Shown here one piece after another: positions 1 through 11,467 of a stretch of DNA of 64,000 nucleotides. Positions within the stretch are counted from its first letter, which is position 1, and every line of letters begins with the position of its first letter. The translations under genes were made by a program, and so were the position numbers. Where the stretch lies: positions 3,322,501 to 3,386,500 of the forward strand of contig NC_135165.1 of NCBI RefSeq assembly GCF_050948215.1, read 5' to 3'. The notes beneath the pieces are model-generated. The model searched no databases and was not told the DNA's origin. It worked only from the letters and a program-made list of their open reading frames with translations. The DNA comes from Halictus rubicundus. Its lineage: Eukaryota > Arthropoda > Insecta > Hymenoptera > Halictidae.

Positions 1-505
1 TATATAATATTACTGTGTAAGATTACCACGTAGTATTACTGTGTAAAACTACTCTGTAAAATGATTATGTGGAATTACAATGTAATATTACTGTGTAAAA
101 TTGCTACAAAATATTACTATGTAAAATTACTACGTAATATTGCTATTTAAAATTCTTACGTAAAATTACTACTCAATATTACTGTGTAAGATTACCACGT
201 AGTATTACTGTGTAAAACTACTCTGTAAAATGATTATGTGGAATTACAATGTAATATTACTGTGTAAAATTGCTACAAAATATTACTATGTAAAATTACT
301 ACGTAATATTGCTATTTAAAATTCTTACGTAAAATTACTACTCAATATTACTGTGTAAGATTACAACGTAACATTACTGTGTAAGATTACCACGTAGTAT
401 TACTGTGTAAGATTACTCTATAAAATTATTACGTAAAATTACAATGTAATATTACTGTGCGATACTACTAGTAATATTACACTACGAAATTATTACGTAA
501 AACTA
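1..505. repeat. AT-rich nested tandem repeat, 169-bp period
   Basis: The same 169-bp block begins near 11, 180 and 349. The first two copies are almost identical and the third degenerates. Inside each block are about ten short variants of an ATTACT-xx-GTAAA motif spaced roughly 15-17 bases apart, so the array is hierarchical: a small unit was amplified, diverged, and the composite was amplified again. It runs off the left edge of the window. No coding potential. It looks like a satellite or minisatellite; the exact boundary near 505 is soft. Confidence 0.9.
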
Positions 506-1834
506 CTCGTCTATTTCAACATTATTGAATGCTGCAACAAGTAAACAAAACGAAACTAAAACAGCAGTACAAAAGCCATTTACTTGAGCAAAATTGACAG
601 TTTCGTCGCAGCATAAATTGATCTGTTACAACCCCGTTTAAAATGGGTAGTGGCCACCGGCAAAAGGAAACATAAACAGCGAACAATTAGAATCGATTGC
701 CGTAAATTTTATAAAGAAAACGGCGATGCGGCATTCGCATATACGCGGATCAATGATAACGCCACACGAACGAATCGCTTTGATCAAAATCACGTGTCTT
801 GGCGTTAATGACTGAGCGCTATCAATGGCGCTACGTCGGCGCGTATGAAAGCCACGTAACAAGACTAACCCCCGCGAATGTATGTATGCGATCGCGTAGA
901 TGATTACCAAAGTTCCTGGTCAATCCGAGGTTCCGATGTGTGAGTCGATAATCCATCATTATCGTTCGACGTGTAATACTCTTTACAAATTCGAGAATAC
1001 GCTCGCGTACTCGTGTCATGGTTTTATGATCTGGACAATTACTGTTGTGCTTTTCATCGACTATGTGGGTTCACGATTAAAATTGTTGTTGCTATTAAGA
1101 AATCCGGGGTCCTTAGCCACGGACAATGGACCCTTAGAATTCATGAAACTCTTGAAATTAAAATTCATGAAATTCGTGAGAAGTTTTCGTGGCTTATACT
1201 TTTCCAGAAATAACTCTTCGTTTCACGAAAGGGGTAGTAGATCCAAGAATCGGCGAATCTCAGCCGGCATTAGAATTCTTCCGACCGTCGTTCTATAGGC
1301 ATCGCGGGGGTGTTCGCGGGGTGTAAAACGCATATCGCGTCGCGGGGTGGTGGGTGGTGGTGGTTCGGAGGGGGTGTTGAACGCATGTGAAAAAGTCACC
1401 ATAACGCGTGGCGCGACAACGAACGGAGGCGTGTTTATCCACGTATGTGTAACCCAGAGAGAGAGCAGAATACGTGGAGCTGCCAATAGGGCAATCCGTA
1501 GCCGTGCACACTTAGCACGTACTAACTGTAGTTACCGTTACATCGCAAGTGTACGTGTCGTGGGAGCGTAACAAGGGCGCAAGTCCCGGCATCGTGCCAC
1601 TTCGCCACGTATACTACCTGCGTGGCATGCACGTTAGCTACGTAGGCAAGTGGATGCATGGAATTTATCGAAGACCACCAGACATCACGGCATTTGGCCC
1701 CGTATCGGACTCCAACGCGAATCGATCCCGTTAATTACTTAAGGATTAAATAGTGGCCCGCAGCCACGAGCAAAACCCTCGAAACGCGAGCTGCCCGCTG
1801 GCTTCCCCTCTTCCCTCTCCTCCTTCCAACCCCC
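506..1834. other. Non-repetitive DNA, no gene seen
   Basis: Short open frames here lack splice context or protein-like composition. There is a G-rich patch at 1303-1376 with five separate G runs and an imperfect inverted repeat at about 1598-1653 (arms of about 15 bases with three mismatches). Nothing else supportable. Confidence 0.6.
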
Positions 1835-1981
1835 CTCTCTCTCTCTCTCTCTCCACCTCGCCCACTGTGTCTCTCTGTTACTCTCTTTCCTGCTCCCTTT
1901 TTTCCCGACCCCCATTTTTTGCCAGTTCTCTGCGGTCTTTCGCGCTCGGACGCTTCGAACACGGCACACGGACGTATCAAC

Positions 1982-2025
<44 letters not shown>

Positions 2026-2029
2026 GAGA
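1835..2029. repeat. (CT)n and (GA)n tracts in opposite polarity
   Basis: A CT tract at 1835-1853 is followed about 130 bases later by a GA tract at 1984-2029 on the same strand. Because the tracts are reverse complements, a transcript across them could fold into a hairpin. Open frames through here encode only Ser-Leu or Arg-Glu dipeptide runs and are repeat artefacts. Confidence 0.9.
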
Positions 2030-2592
2030 CGTCCGACGTCCAATAGAACACGGGAATTCTTCGGGCTCGCGGGCCCGTCGAATTCCCGTGGAGCAAACCA
2101 CCGGTTTGGGACGACCAAGACGCGCGAGCACGATACCACCGAGATGGGACGCTCAATTATTTAGCGGCCGGCCAGATTGTTCGACGAAGAATAGACTACG
2201 AAAGCGGCACGCTCTAATAAGAAAATTAATTCTGCTCACTCGAGCCTCCGACGGGGAAGCGGTTAAATATCGTCAAGCATTCCCTTTATACAAGCTACCA
2301 AGTTTTGTTAACGAGTCTCGCGCAGCGAATCACGCTGCCGACACGGACAACTTTGCGCTTCACGATGCGCGGCGATTTTTCTTTTTCTTTTTTTTTTTTT
2401 TGATCCAGGCGAACGGATGGTTTGCGGTGATTTTCTGAACTGTTAAGCAGATTGCGGGTCTTTGCGCAAAATAAACACGTGCATCGACTGGGCGTAACAG
2501 AAGTCGAGTGAAAAATTTTCTTCTTTAATTATTGTAGTGAGTAGAAAACAGCAAAATTTCTAAATTCTCTGAAACTGTAATTACTATTTCAA
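2030..2592. other. Unique DNA with T tract
   Basis: No gene seen. A nearly pure T run lies at 2376-2401. It could be a polymerase-slippage tract or the A tail of an old retroposed copy on the minus strand, but no adjacent body or target duplication was identified. Confidence 0.5.
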
Positions 2593-2827
2593 CACTTTGA
2601 ACGCCCAACTAGAAACCCGAAAAATTCCATAAAATCAAAGTAAGTTATTTAATGAAATAAAAATTGCAAAAACTTGAATGTATGATACTTAGTAATCATC
2701 CAATTTTGTTGCATGTAACAGATCCTAATCAAGTTTAGTACAATCAATATATCAACGTAAACATTCATTTTAAAACCTGCACAGATAATTCCGTCACCCA
2801 CATATGGGTGACGCGGCGACGAACGTG
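2593..2827. mobile_element. TTAA-associated MITE, CACGTT family (copy 1)
   Basis: A 235-bp element whose right end reads inward CACGTTCGTCGCC and whose left end reads CACTTTGAACGCC. It is flanked by TCAA (left) and TTAA (right), a decayed TTAA target. It resembles the element at 40411-40636 internally (an AAAATCA-A/G-AGTA...TTAATGAAA core at the same offset) and at the right end, where both carry a CATATG core about 25 bases in. TTAA targets suggest a piggyBac-like origin; no transposase is encoded. Confidence 0.6.
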
Positions 2828-4790
2828 TTAATATTATTTTTATTTACTATTTACTATTTTAATTACCCCTGCCGATTTTTCCACCAAGTCGGAAGAAACG
2901 TTGGAGGATAATCAGAGAATAATTATCAAATGAACGTGTCGCCTCGTAAAAGTTGTTCGCGTTTATTGTACATGCTGATACGTCCTCGATGATGCACATA
3001 TTGGAATAATTAACGGGAGGCTTTGCGGTGTCAGTCTCGGTAAACGAAAGAAACGATCGCGGCACTTAATTATGAAATACTTAATGAATATTATGAGAGT
3101 ACAAGCAGCGGCGGCTGCGACGTTAATTTTAAACTAAATTAGAAACTGCGGTCGGTTTCAATATACCGCCGCAATTTATCAAAAAGTTCCGACCTCGAAG
3201 AAAGTATTCGGAACTACTGAAGTTATATCTTATTCATGTGCGAGTTCACTTGCACATTGCTACGAGGATTCAGCGACGTTAAGCCTGTCCGCCGAAGCAC
3301 CGGTCGTCTGCGTATGGATACTGAAATCTATAGGGAAATCAATAAGCAACAGGATTTCATTTATTGGTCGACGAGACAGTTGTTCGTTGATTGCTTCGTT
3401 AAAACTGGTTTTCTACTCATAAACGAAGCGAAATTACGTCGATTAACAAACGCGTGGCCAACAATCGACGTGTCACTTTAAATTCGTCAAAATTATTAAA
3501 CCTTTGCCACATGACTTCATTCGCGATCGTTCAGTGTCGCTTTATTGATAATGTTAATAAATTAGGGTAATTATAGTGAACAACATTTTTCTGGCTGATG
3601 CTTGGTTTTCGAAAAAATCGAGTTGGAACATTCGGTGGTTGCGCGTGCTGTTAAATAGGGCGCGTCTGACCCATGGCCAACCAATTCTACTTGCCAGTGC
3701 TCAAAGCCGAACTTTCGAGCTCGTTTTTCCGAGCACACAATTTCGAAAGGATTTAGTTTAACAGCGAAACAAAGTAACCACTCTATTATCCGAACACCGA
3801 TTAGTTCGGACAGTCGAAGTTCCACTGCAATTAATTTTTAAATATTTCTCAGAGCGAGTAGGACTCTGAAGGGTTCATAGGAGGAGATATCTGCAAATTC
3901 CGAAAAGCATAGCGTGTTAAAACGCCTCGTGTCGAGCAGTCTGACCTCGCGCAACTTTTGGAGTATTCCTGAAGGTTCGATGCAGTGGTCCCCGAAGGAT
4001 TAATAGGGGATGGTTAAGTGGAATCAGACAGGGAAAGTGAGACGGTGGGGGGGGGGGAAGGAGGGTCGCGCGGGAAAGTGGCAGCGATTTTTCAAAATAG
4101 AACAGAAGTCGACAATGGGTACGTCGACGGGAAAGAGGCCGACGACGAAAGCGGAGGCGATGGATGGCTTTAGCTTCGGTTTCCTGACGAGGTTACCGAA
4201 GTTTCGTCCGCAGATTCAATTTTAGTTGGCGCGCCAGCCCGCGCCACCACCATTCGCGCCGCTGAATGCCACGTAGGTACCTTGCAGGGGTGGTTACCAG
4301 CCCCGTCTTTCTATATTCACCCTTCCTCCTCTACCACCCACTCGTCGCCGGCCTCTTGCCAACGGGCTGCTTCTCGAGGCCACTTTATGCAGCCCCTATT
4401 AAGTTTTCGCATTTTCCGCGCCTTCCACCTGATTGCGGCTTGTTTCGATCACTCTTGCAGACAGTTGCTCGGGGCCTCGTATACAGGGTGTCACCGATCC
4501 GCTGGTGGCGAGAAAGGGCGAATCTGCCGTGAAACAATAAGCCGAAAAGAAAGGTTTTTTCCAGCTCATTTTTCTCGGGAACGCAGCCACTAACGAAAAA
4601 CCATTATTCCATCTTTTCCACTTGTTTTTCCGAGTGGGTTCCTTGCGGTTTGTACTGGCAGATCGGTGACGCTCCGTATGTCTGATTTATCGGTGGTCGG
4701 CCACGACTCTTCCGTCGGAAAACGAGCTCGTCCGTTACCGCTTCTCCACCATAGATCCATTCGAATTTGATTATAAATTAATTACGGGAG
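2828..4790. other. Unique DNA, no gene seen
   Basis: Only short open frames without splice context. Contains an 11-base G run at 4047-4057 and, at 4482-4495, a TA-CAGGGTGTCACC motif resembling the terminus of the micro-MITE at 44254-44352, but with no matching second end nearby. Confidence 0.5.
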
Positions 4791-4828
4791 GCGCGCCGCG
4801 CCGCGCCGCGCCGCGCCGGCCCGGCCGG
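4791..4828. repeat. GC-only pentamer repeat (GCCGC)n
   Basis: About six tandem copies of a GCGCC/GCCGC pentamer merging into GGCCCGGCCGG. All bases in the tract are G or C, in sharp contrast to the AT-rich bases directly before it. Simple repeat; a CpG cluster. Confidence 0.85.
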
Positions 4829-5349
4829 TTTACAGTTCCGCTCGATATTGAGCCGGTGATCGCGGCCGGCAACGGCCCCCGACGACGATATTGTATTGTA
4901 ACAACTGCGACCGTTGTTAATTCTATGGACAATTGATGTTATTAATTGGCAGAAAGCGCGAGAGCTCTCCCCGCCCCGAATCGAATCCCGGCGCAACGAA
5001 TCCGGCTGTTATTTTACGGACCGAGTCGTATTGGGATCAAGCAAATTGAACACCCGCGCCACGGAGTCCTTAGGGAGATTTTATGGCTTATTTCGAGCTG
5101 CGCCAGCGTTGTTTGTAATCATTCTTATGAGCTCGATGCGGATGCAGTTTCGAATTTTCATTGGCTGCCTCGTCCGGGAGACCGACGGGGATCCGTATGC
5201 GTTTTGCATTCTTTTTATTTAGGCGAGAGCTTATCCGTACTCACCGTGCGTTATAATCATTATATTCTGCGGGCCGGGGTGCATGATTCCGATGCGCTCC
5301 GTTCATCCACGTGTGCCACGTGAATGCGGAAAATCTATAGTCCACTTAC

Positions 5350-5430
5350 CAGCAATTGAGAACAGTGGCTAGGTGGAAGTTGCTGAGTTTGTTTTAACGA
5401 TTCTACCGTGTCGGGGAAAATTGTTGTGTC
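5350..5430 (-). CDS. Candidate internal exon (81 bp), unknown gene
   Basis: On the minus strand an acceptor-like TTCATTTCAG precedes 81 bases (27 codons) without a stop in frame 0, followed by a strong donor CTG|GTAAGTGG. The frame begins DTTIFPDTVESLKQTQQL and is rich in Gln, Ser, Pro and Thr. Length divisible by three would make it a phase-0 cassette. The product is not recognised and no neighbouring exon could be linked to it. Insect introns contain many decoy splice pairs, so this may be a pseudo-exon. Splice signals and open frame are seen; coding status is inference. Confidence 0.25.
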
Positions 5431-8389
5431 CTGAAATGAATGAGCGCTACGGAAATATTAGCATGCCAGTTACCGAGGGATATTGATCTGCACTAAAACC
5501 AATCCACATATACAGATTTTCAGTCCCGCAGACCGGATTTATCAGGCATTTAAGTTTTTAACTGTGTTCGTCGAGACTGAATAATTTTTATTATAGTATT
5601 CACGACAGTTAATAATTCCCTACGGAAGCTTCTTTTTAATTTCGAAAGCTGTAGAGTAAAAAACTGAAGCCGTCAGTTCTAGTATTCAAATCGATGAATG
5701 ATTGAGCTCATTAAAACGCTTCTTAAATATTTCAGTTTCCAATTGGAAAGCAAGCTGGCCATATTCAGTAACGAAATTAATTTTAATTCACTTAAACGAC
5801 TTCATTAATAAAACCCGTAGGAGAGTGCGAAATAATTGACTGTATTGAATCAGCAATGAAATAATTTGCAGTATTCAGTAGCCACGTATGTGACGCACAG
5901 GTGACAACATTTTTTGTGAGAAATATTTGCCAAGTAATTTGGAGCGATCCGAACAAGGTCGGAGACAATGCTCGAGTCATTTCGGCCGGAATGGATGACT
6001 GCCAGTCATATTTTACCGCACACAGTTATTGATTCAACTATTTCAAAGCAGCTGCGCAACATCCGCACGGTGTGTGTGGAATGCATCGCACCGGTATTTG
6101 ACAAATATGTAAAAATTATTCCATTGATCAGGGCTTGAGAGAGGAAAAACTGACCTTCGACGTTATCACGACGGTATCTAATAATACCACAGCTACGTCC
6201 CCAGCAAGCTATAGCCGCCACAAATGATTGTCAATAATCGGTTACCGCGAAGAAAAATTTATTAGTACCGTCTAACAAAAAGTGAGCATTTCTGGTTGCT
6301 TTCTGCATTCATTGCTGCGGCCCTGATAAGTATTGGCAAATATTAATAAATATAATGTATTTGAAAATTAAACTACAAATTGAGTTGTAGAACCTATATT
6401 TATCGAAAAAAGTGTGTATTTATGGTTGCTTAATATTTTTATATTGTGTCACGTACGTGCTTAATAAATAGTGTCGAATATTAATTTAGTAATTTATTCT
6501 TTTTCGGAGATTAAATGATCGGTTCAATTACAGACAGTTCCAGTATTTGTGCTGCAATAGGTACAACAATTACGACAAGAGAATAGCGCACGATGGATTG
6601 ACAAAACTTCCAAACTGGAAAGCAGTAAAGTCACGAGTTTTCGAGAAAGCGTAACGGATAACTTGTTTCACGGTTGAATAAATAGGGGTGAGTTTCGTCG
6701 TCGAGTATGTTGACAGTGGCCCTTCCATAATCTCCTCAAAACGGTGCCCACAAGAGGAAAAACCGGGAAAATCGATATGTTCCACAGTTTCCCTTCATCT
6801 TGACATTTACATTACACTCTTCGGCTGTTTATAACGTTCAGTTCCTCATACTGTCGTACACGCGCATACAGAAAAATGTTATTCCAACTTTTCCTGCTCG
6901 AAAGATTTATAAACAAACCTTTCAACATTCGCGGGTTTCCTCTATGCCGTCGCAAAATCGCAAACAGAAAAATATTATTTGAGTAACTATTTTTTTCTTT
7001 CAAATTTTAAATAAATTCGTATATTTTGCACACTGTCGTTACACACGCACGTAGCGACAATACTGATGGAACCACTATTTTTTCATTGCAGATTAATAAA
7101 AATATCTCGTCTGTTAAAATTGAAGAAGTTTGTGTCATTTTTATCAGTGAAACAAGTTACTCTACTGAATTTTTCACAAATTTGTTTAGTGGAATAAATT
7201 GGGAGCGTTTTTATGTGAAAAAATGTGCCAAAAACATGGAAGAAAAATTTAGTACTCAAAACAACTGACTTTGAATGCTCGGTGATGTGAAACAGCCAGT
7301 AGTCTTCCGAGTAAGTAGTAACGATGAGCAATGGTCAGACAACGCCAGCACAATCCTATTCGATGGCATGCATTTCAAACTTCTAAATTTTATTCTTCGT
7401 TTCCGTACATATAGATTATCAAACATTGTTTAAAAGATTTCGTTAAACATTTTACTATCCGAATATATCATGGAATAAAAATTATTCGACTCTACGCAAC
7501 TTTATAAATATAATAATAATTTCTTAAATTAAAAAATTAGAAACTCTGTAAGTCTAATAGATTTTTAAACTCTATTCCTCAGCTCTAGTGTTAACATTAA
7601 AATACTGCAAACACAGACACAGCCCCGCCACGCTAAGTGCTCGCATCGCGTCCCCCCAGTTAATTAAAATTCAGAAACTCGTCAGAACGCGGCAATAGCG
7701 GCGGCAAATCCGTCAAATGAAATTGCAAAAGATTTTCCAAACGGAAGGGTCTGCGTGTCCGGCCGGAAATCAAAAGTACACTCTTTGAGCCATAACCTTT
7801 GGATCCTTTGAAAGGGCCGGTCGGTCGAAGCATTTAAACAAGAATCGCGATGCCCGAAGCGAAACGAGCTGGCGTCGCGTCGCCGGGAAAGACGCATTCG
7901 TTAAATAACCGAAACCCAGCAAATCTGCCGTGGCACGGCTGAAAAAGTCAACTCGATTTTGCAGCTAATTAACGATACACCGGCTGCCACGCGTGTGCGC
8001 GTGTGTGTTCGGGGGTCAGCATCGCAAACGAATTGTAATCTCGCTGCAAAATTGATTATCCGGGTACGGGAGAGGGCTCGGCCCCATAGAGACGGCCGTA
8101 CAGAAACAGCAGTCACTTCGGGAACAACATTTACCGAGCGGCGTAACGACTGATCCGTCTATTCCCAGTGGCAACGAAAACTCGTAAAACGGTACTTGGA
8201 AATTCGCTGCGCCAAGTTAAACTTGATGGAGACGAAGGGGTATGGCTGGCAGCGGCAGCGTTGCAGCCGGAGCGCTAGTGTTGCTGTCGCCCAGTCGAAT
8301 AGGTTTCGGTATAGCCGGGACCCAGAGGACCGAATGGTCGTCGTCGGTGTGCAGTCCACCTACGGGGGTTTTCCGAGGAGAGAGAACGC

Positions 8390-8391
<2 letters not shown>
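5431..8391. other. Unique DNA, no gene seen
   Basis: AT-biased through about 7600, then more CpG-rich. Open frames are short and mutually overlapping on both strands with no family resemblance. No repeats recognised apart from short A/T runs. Confidence 0.5.

Positions 8392-8434
<43 letters not shown>
8392..8434. repeat. (GA)n microsatellite
   Basis: About 21 uninterrupted GA units. The minus-strand Ser-Leu run and plus-strand Arg-Glu run are repeat artefacts, not genes. Confidence 0.95.
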
Positions 8435-8435
<1 letters not shown>

Positions 8436-8837
8436 AAGAGAAAGCGGAACCCACTACCTGTCGCGACCGAGGAAGTGACCCGAGAGAGAGAATGGAAAAC
8501 CTCATAGCGGGGATGAAATGATATTGTTTTGGCTGAAAACGAGCCCACGGTCGATGCTTAGAGGCCATTCTCCTGGTAAAAACCAAGCACAGAAATATCA
8601 AGCAGTCGCGTATATTCCTCCCCCGTCGGTTCTTTGAACGTGGCATATGGTGCATAACGGGAGGACATTCACGGTAATATGGAGGGAGACGGAGAGGGTT
8701 CGCGTTAGGGGGTCAGCGGTTCGAGAGAGGGAGCCGATATTGTCGCGAATAGAAATATTCGAGGCGAGCCTGTGGTATCGTCTATGTGCTGCTAGGATGC
8801 TGGGCCCGCCATTGTGTGACGGTGAGCGGGATAGGCG
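8435..8837. other. Unique DNA leading into the minisatellite
   Basis: Purine-rich, with several GAGAGA fragments. No gene seen. Confidence 0.45.
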
Positions 8838-10105
8838 GTCGTCCTGGACCCGCTAAAGGACTATTTTCATTTGAGGATGCATTAGAATGCAACTCCTGAA
8901 CCAGGTCCGAAGAGCATACTTGCCTGTCACTTTGTAAACTTGACAGGAAAAGGAAGTCGTCCTGGACCTGCTGAAGGACTATTTTCATTTGGGGATGCAT
9001 TAGAATGCTACTCCTGAACCAGGTCCGAAGAGCATCCTTGCCTGTCACTTTGTAAACTTGACAGGAAAAGACGGTCGTCCTGGACCCCTCGAAGGACTAT
9101 TTTCATTTGGGGATGCATTAGAATGCTACTCCTGAACCAGGTCCGAAGAGCATACTTGCCTGTCACTTTGTAAACTTGACAGCAAAATGCGATCGTCCTG
9201 GACCTGCTGAAGGACTACTTTCACTTGGGGATGCATTAGAATGCAACTCCTGAACCAGGTCCGAAGAGCATACTTGCCTGTCACTTTGTAAACTTGACAG
9301 GAAAAGGCGGTCGTCCTGGACCCCTCGAAGGACTATTTTCATTTGAGGATGCATTATAATGCTACTCCTGAACCAGGTCCGAAGAGCATACTTGCCTGTC
9401 ACTTTGTAAATTTGACAGCAAAATGCGGTCGTCCTGGACCTGCTGAAGGACTACTTTCACTTGGGGATGCATTAGAATGCAACTCCTGAACCAGGTTCGA
9501 ACAGCATACTTGCCTGTCACTTTGTAAACTTGACAGGAAAAGGCGGTCGTCCTGGACCCCTCGAAGGACTATTTTCATTTGGGGATGCATTAGAATGCTA
9601 CTCCTGAACCAGGTCCGAACAGCATACTTGCCTGTCACTTTGTAAACTTGACAGGAAAAGGCGGTCGTCCTGGACCCCTCGAAGGACTATTTTCATTTGG
9701 GGATGCATTAGAATGCTACTCCTGAACCAGGTCCAAAGAGTATCCTTGCCTGTCACTTTGTAAACTTGACAGGAAAAGGAGGTCGTCCTGGACCTGCTGA
9801 AGGACTATTTTCATTTGAGGGCGCATTAGAATGCTAGTTCTGTACCCAGTGACAGGAAAAGGCGTTCGTCCTGGACCCGCTGAAGGACTATCCTTAGTAG
9901 AAGAGGCATTAGACTACTGCTTCTGTGTCTGGAGGACGAGACAGTCGTGTCTGCAATTTTGTAGAAACGAGAGAGAAAAGGGATTCGTTCTGGACTTGCT
10001 GATTTTTGGTAGACAATTAGAGACAATTAGAAGAGATCCGAAGAACAGTCTGTGATTTCATAGAAGTGAAGGGGAGTTCGTTCTGAACCTGATAGAAGAC
10101 GCTAA
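8838..10105. repeat. 118-bp minisatellite, about nine units plus degenerate tail
   Basis: The anchor GTCCTGGACC recurs at 8841, 8959, 9077, 9195, 9313, 9431, 9549, 9667 and 9785, exactly 118 bases apart with no indels. Decayed units follow at 9868, 9987 and about 10080. Units come in two flavours after the anchor (CTGCTGAAGG versus CCCTCGAAGG) that alternate over much of the array, giving a 236-bp dimer. Each unit carries a hairpin, CCTGTCA ... TGACAGG, with a 12-base loop. Since 118 is not a multiple of three and frames shift between units, the open frames across it are not genes. Confidence 0.97.
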
Positions 10106-10511
10106 GGTTACCTAGCGAATCCTGCTTCGTTAAATCTTGGATTTTTACAACCACAGGGTATATCAGAAGGTTTATGGAGAAGTGGTAAACGAAGCTGTGT
10201 ATGGCCCTAATAAATTATATTAATCCTAGTCAAGGTCCACCATTTGAGCGTTGAATACAGTTTCCCCGGCTACCTCCTGACGAAACTGAATGTTTAAAGC
10301 TTCAGGGTTATTTATCCGTCTCGGTTGTGCGCAGGAGGGTTAAATATATAAGAGTACGTGTAAAAATCGTAGCTGGATAGATCAGCAGCGGGAAATGTGT
10401 GGTCCAAGAAGATCTCTGGTGGCCAGTGCAACGGGTGCCGCCCCGTATATCGAAGGAACGAATCATTGCGGAAGTGGACGACGCACAGGATCTTCCTCGA
10501 ATCCGTCTCTC

Positions 10512-10552
<41 letters not shown>

Positions 10553-11235
10553 CTCCTTCTCTGTCCTTTTCTTTTCGGCGGTGCTGGGTCTCCGTGGATT
10601 ACACGTGGAAAACCACATGGATTTGCGTGCAGTTGGCCGGCTGCCTTCCCCGGTGGAAGAGCAAAATCTGACCCCCTTTCAGCGACGGATAAATCTAAAA
10701 TTTGGCATGAGAAAGACTCAGCCCGTGAAAGACGGTTCCTAAGAAAAAGTCTCACGGTTAGACTCGATCGACACCAGACGCGGATTTCTTTTCAGCGAAA
10801 AAATGCTTGGTGAGTGTGCTCACGGATTCTCTTTCTTCATCCCCGATGTGAGATAATGGAACCTCCTTGTGCATTGTGAGCTTCCGGTAGGAGAGAGACG
10901 GAGAGAAACGGGAGGGGCGGCAGAGGGAAGAGAGGAAGACGATGAATTGCGTACTCAGCACGAAACATTCGAATCCTATATTCTAATCTATCACGCGAAT
11001 AATCGCGAACCGATTGCCGAGCTTTTTGGCAATGCCTTTCGCTCGCCGAGCAAAGTATACACGGATTTTTTCGCAAAAAAACCGCGTACAACTCGGAACC
11101 GGGAGATTATGACAAATGTTGCGCCGAAAAGCCGACGAGGTTCGCCGCGAAATGTTCGCACACGGTTTCGAATTTATTTGCGAATATACGTTACTTTTCG
11201 GTGGAGGGACAGGAAAATTGTCTTCAATGGTTTGA
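10106..11235. other. Unique DNA with (CT)n tract
   Basis: A CT microsatellite occupies 10515-10552. The overlapping open frames across it encode a Ser-Leu run and are not supported as genes. A TTTCTTTTCAG acceptor-like site near 10795 lies only 14 bases before a GTGAGT donor-like site, too short for an exon. Confidence 0.5.
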
Positions 11236-11467
11236 CCCTTAAATGCATGAGTGGGGCCCGCAAAGGACCCCAGTGTTGGATTTTGTGTTAACATTTTTAG
11301 CCGCGCCATTTTTAGGTTACAGAAATTTTACAGTTTTACAGAAAGTTTGCAGAAATAAATTGTTGCTGTAATCAAAGTTAGCAAGGAATTAGGTAAAGTG
11401 GGGTCCTCAATGGACCCCATGTATGCATTCATGTTCCTAATATTTAGTTTACCTATGCACTTAAGGG
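11236..11467 (-). mobile_element. piggyBac-like MITE, CCCTTAA family (copy A)
   Basis: A 232-bp element beginning CCCTTAAATGCATGAGTGGGG and ending ...TGCACTTAAGGG, flanked by TTGA on the left and TTAA on the right. Inverted ends starting CCC within a TTAA duplication are the hallmark of piggyBac-type elements. It closely matches the element at 62459-62750 in reverse orientation. Both ends carry internal GGGGTCC...GGACCCC mini-palindromes. No open frame for a transposase, so non-autonomous. Confidence 0.85.

Noticed and set aside
1753..2139. Overlapping frames with Ser-Leu and Arg-Glu runs
   Set aside because: These are artefacts of the CT and GA microsatellites; the same applies to frames at 8242-8655, 10395-10755, 20105-20440 and 20528-20761.
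9163..9638. Two repeated 79-codon minus-strand frames with near-identical peptides
   Set aside because: They are produced by the 118-bp minisatellite; the frame shifts every unit, so the similarity reflects DNA repeats rather than a protein family.
8838..10105. CRISPR-like array
   Set aside because: Units are contiguous 118-bp repeats with no unique spacers of constant length, and the DNA is eukaryotic.
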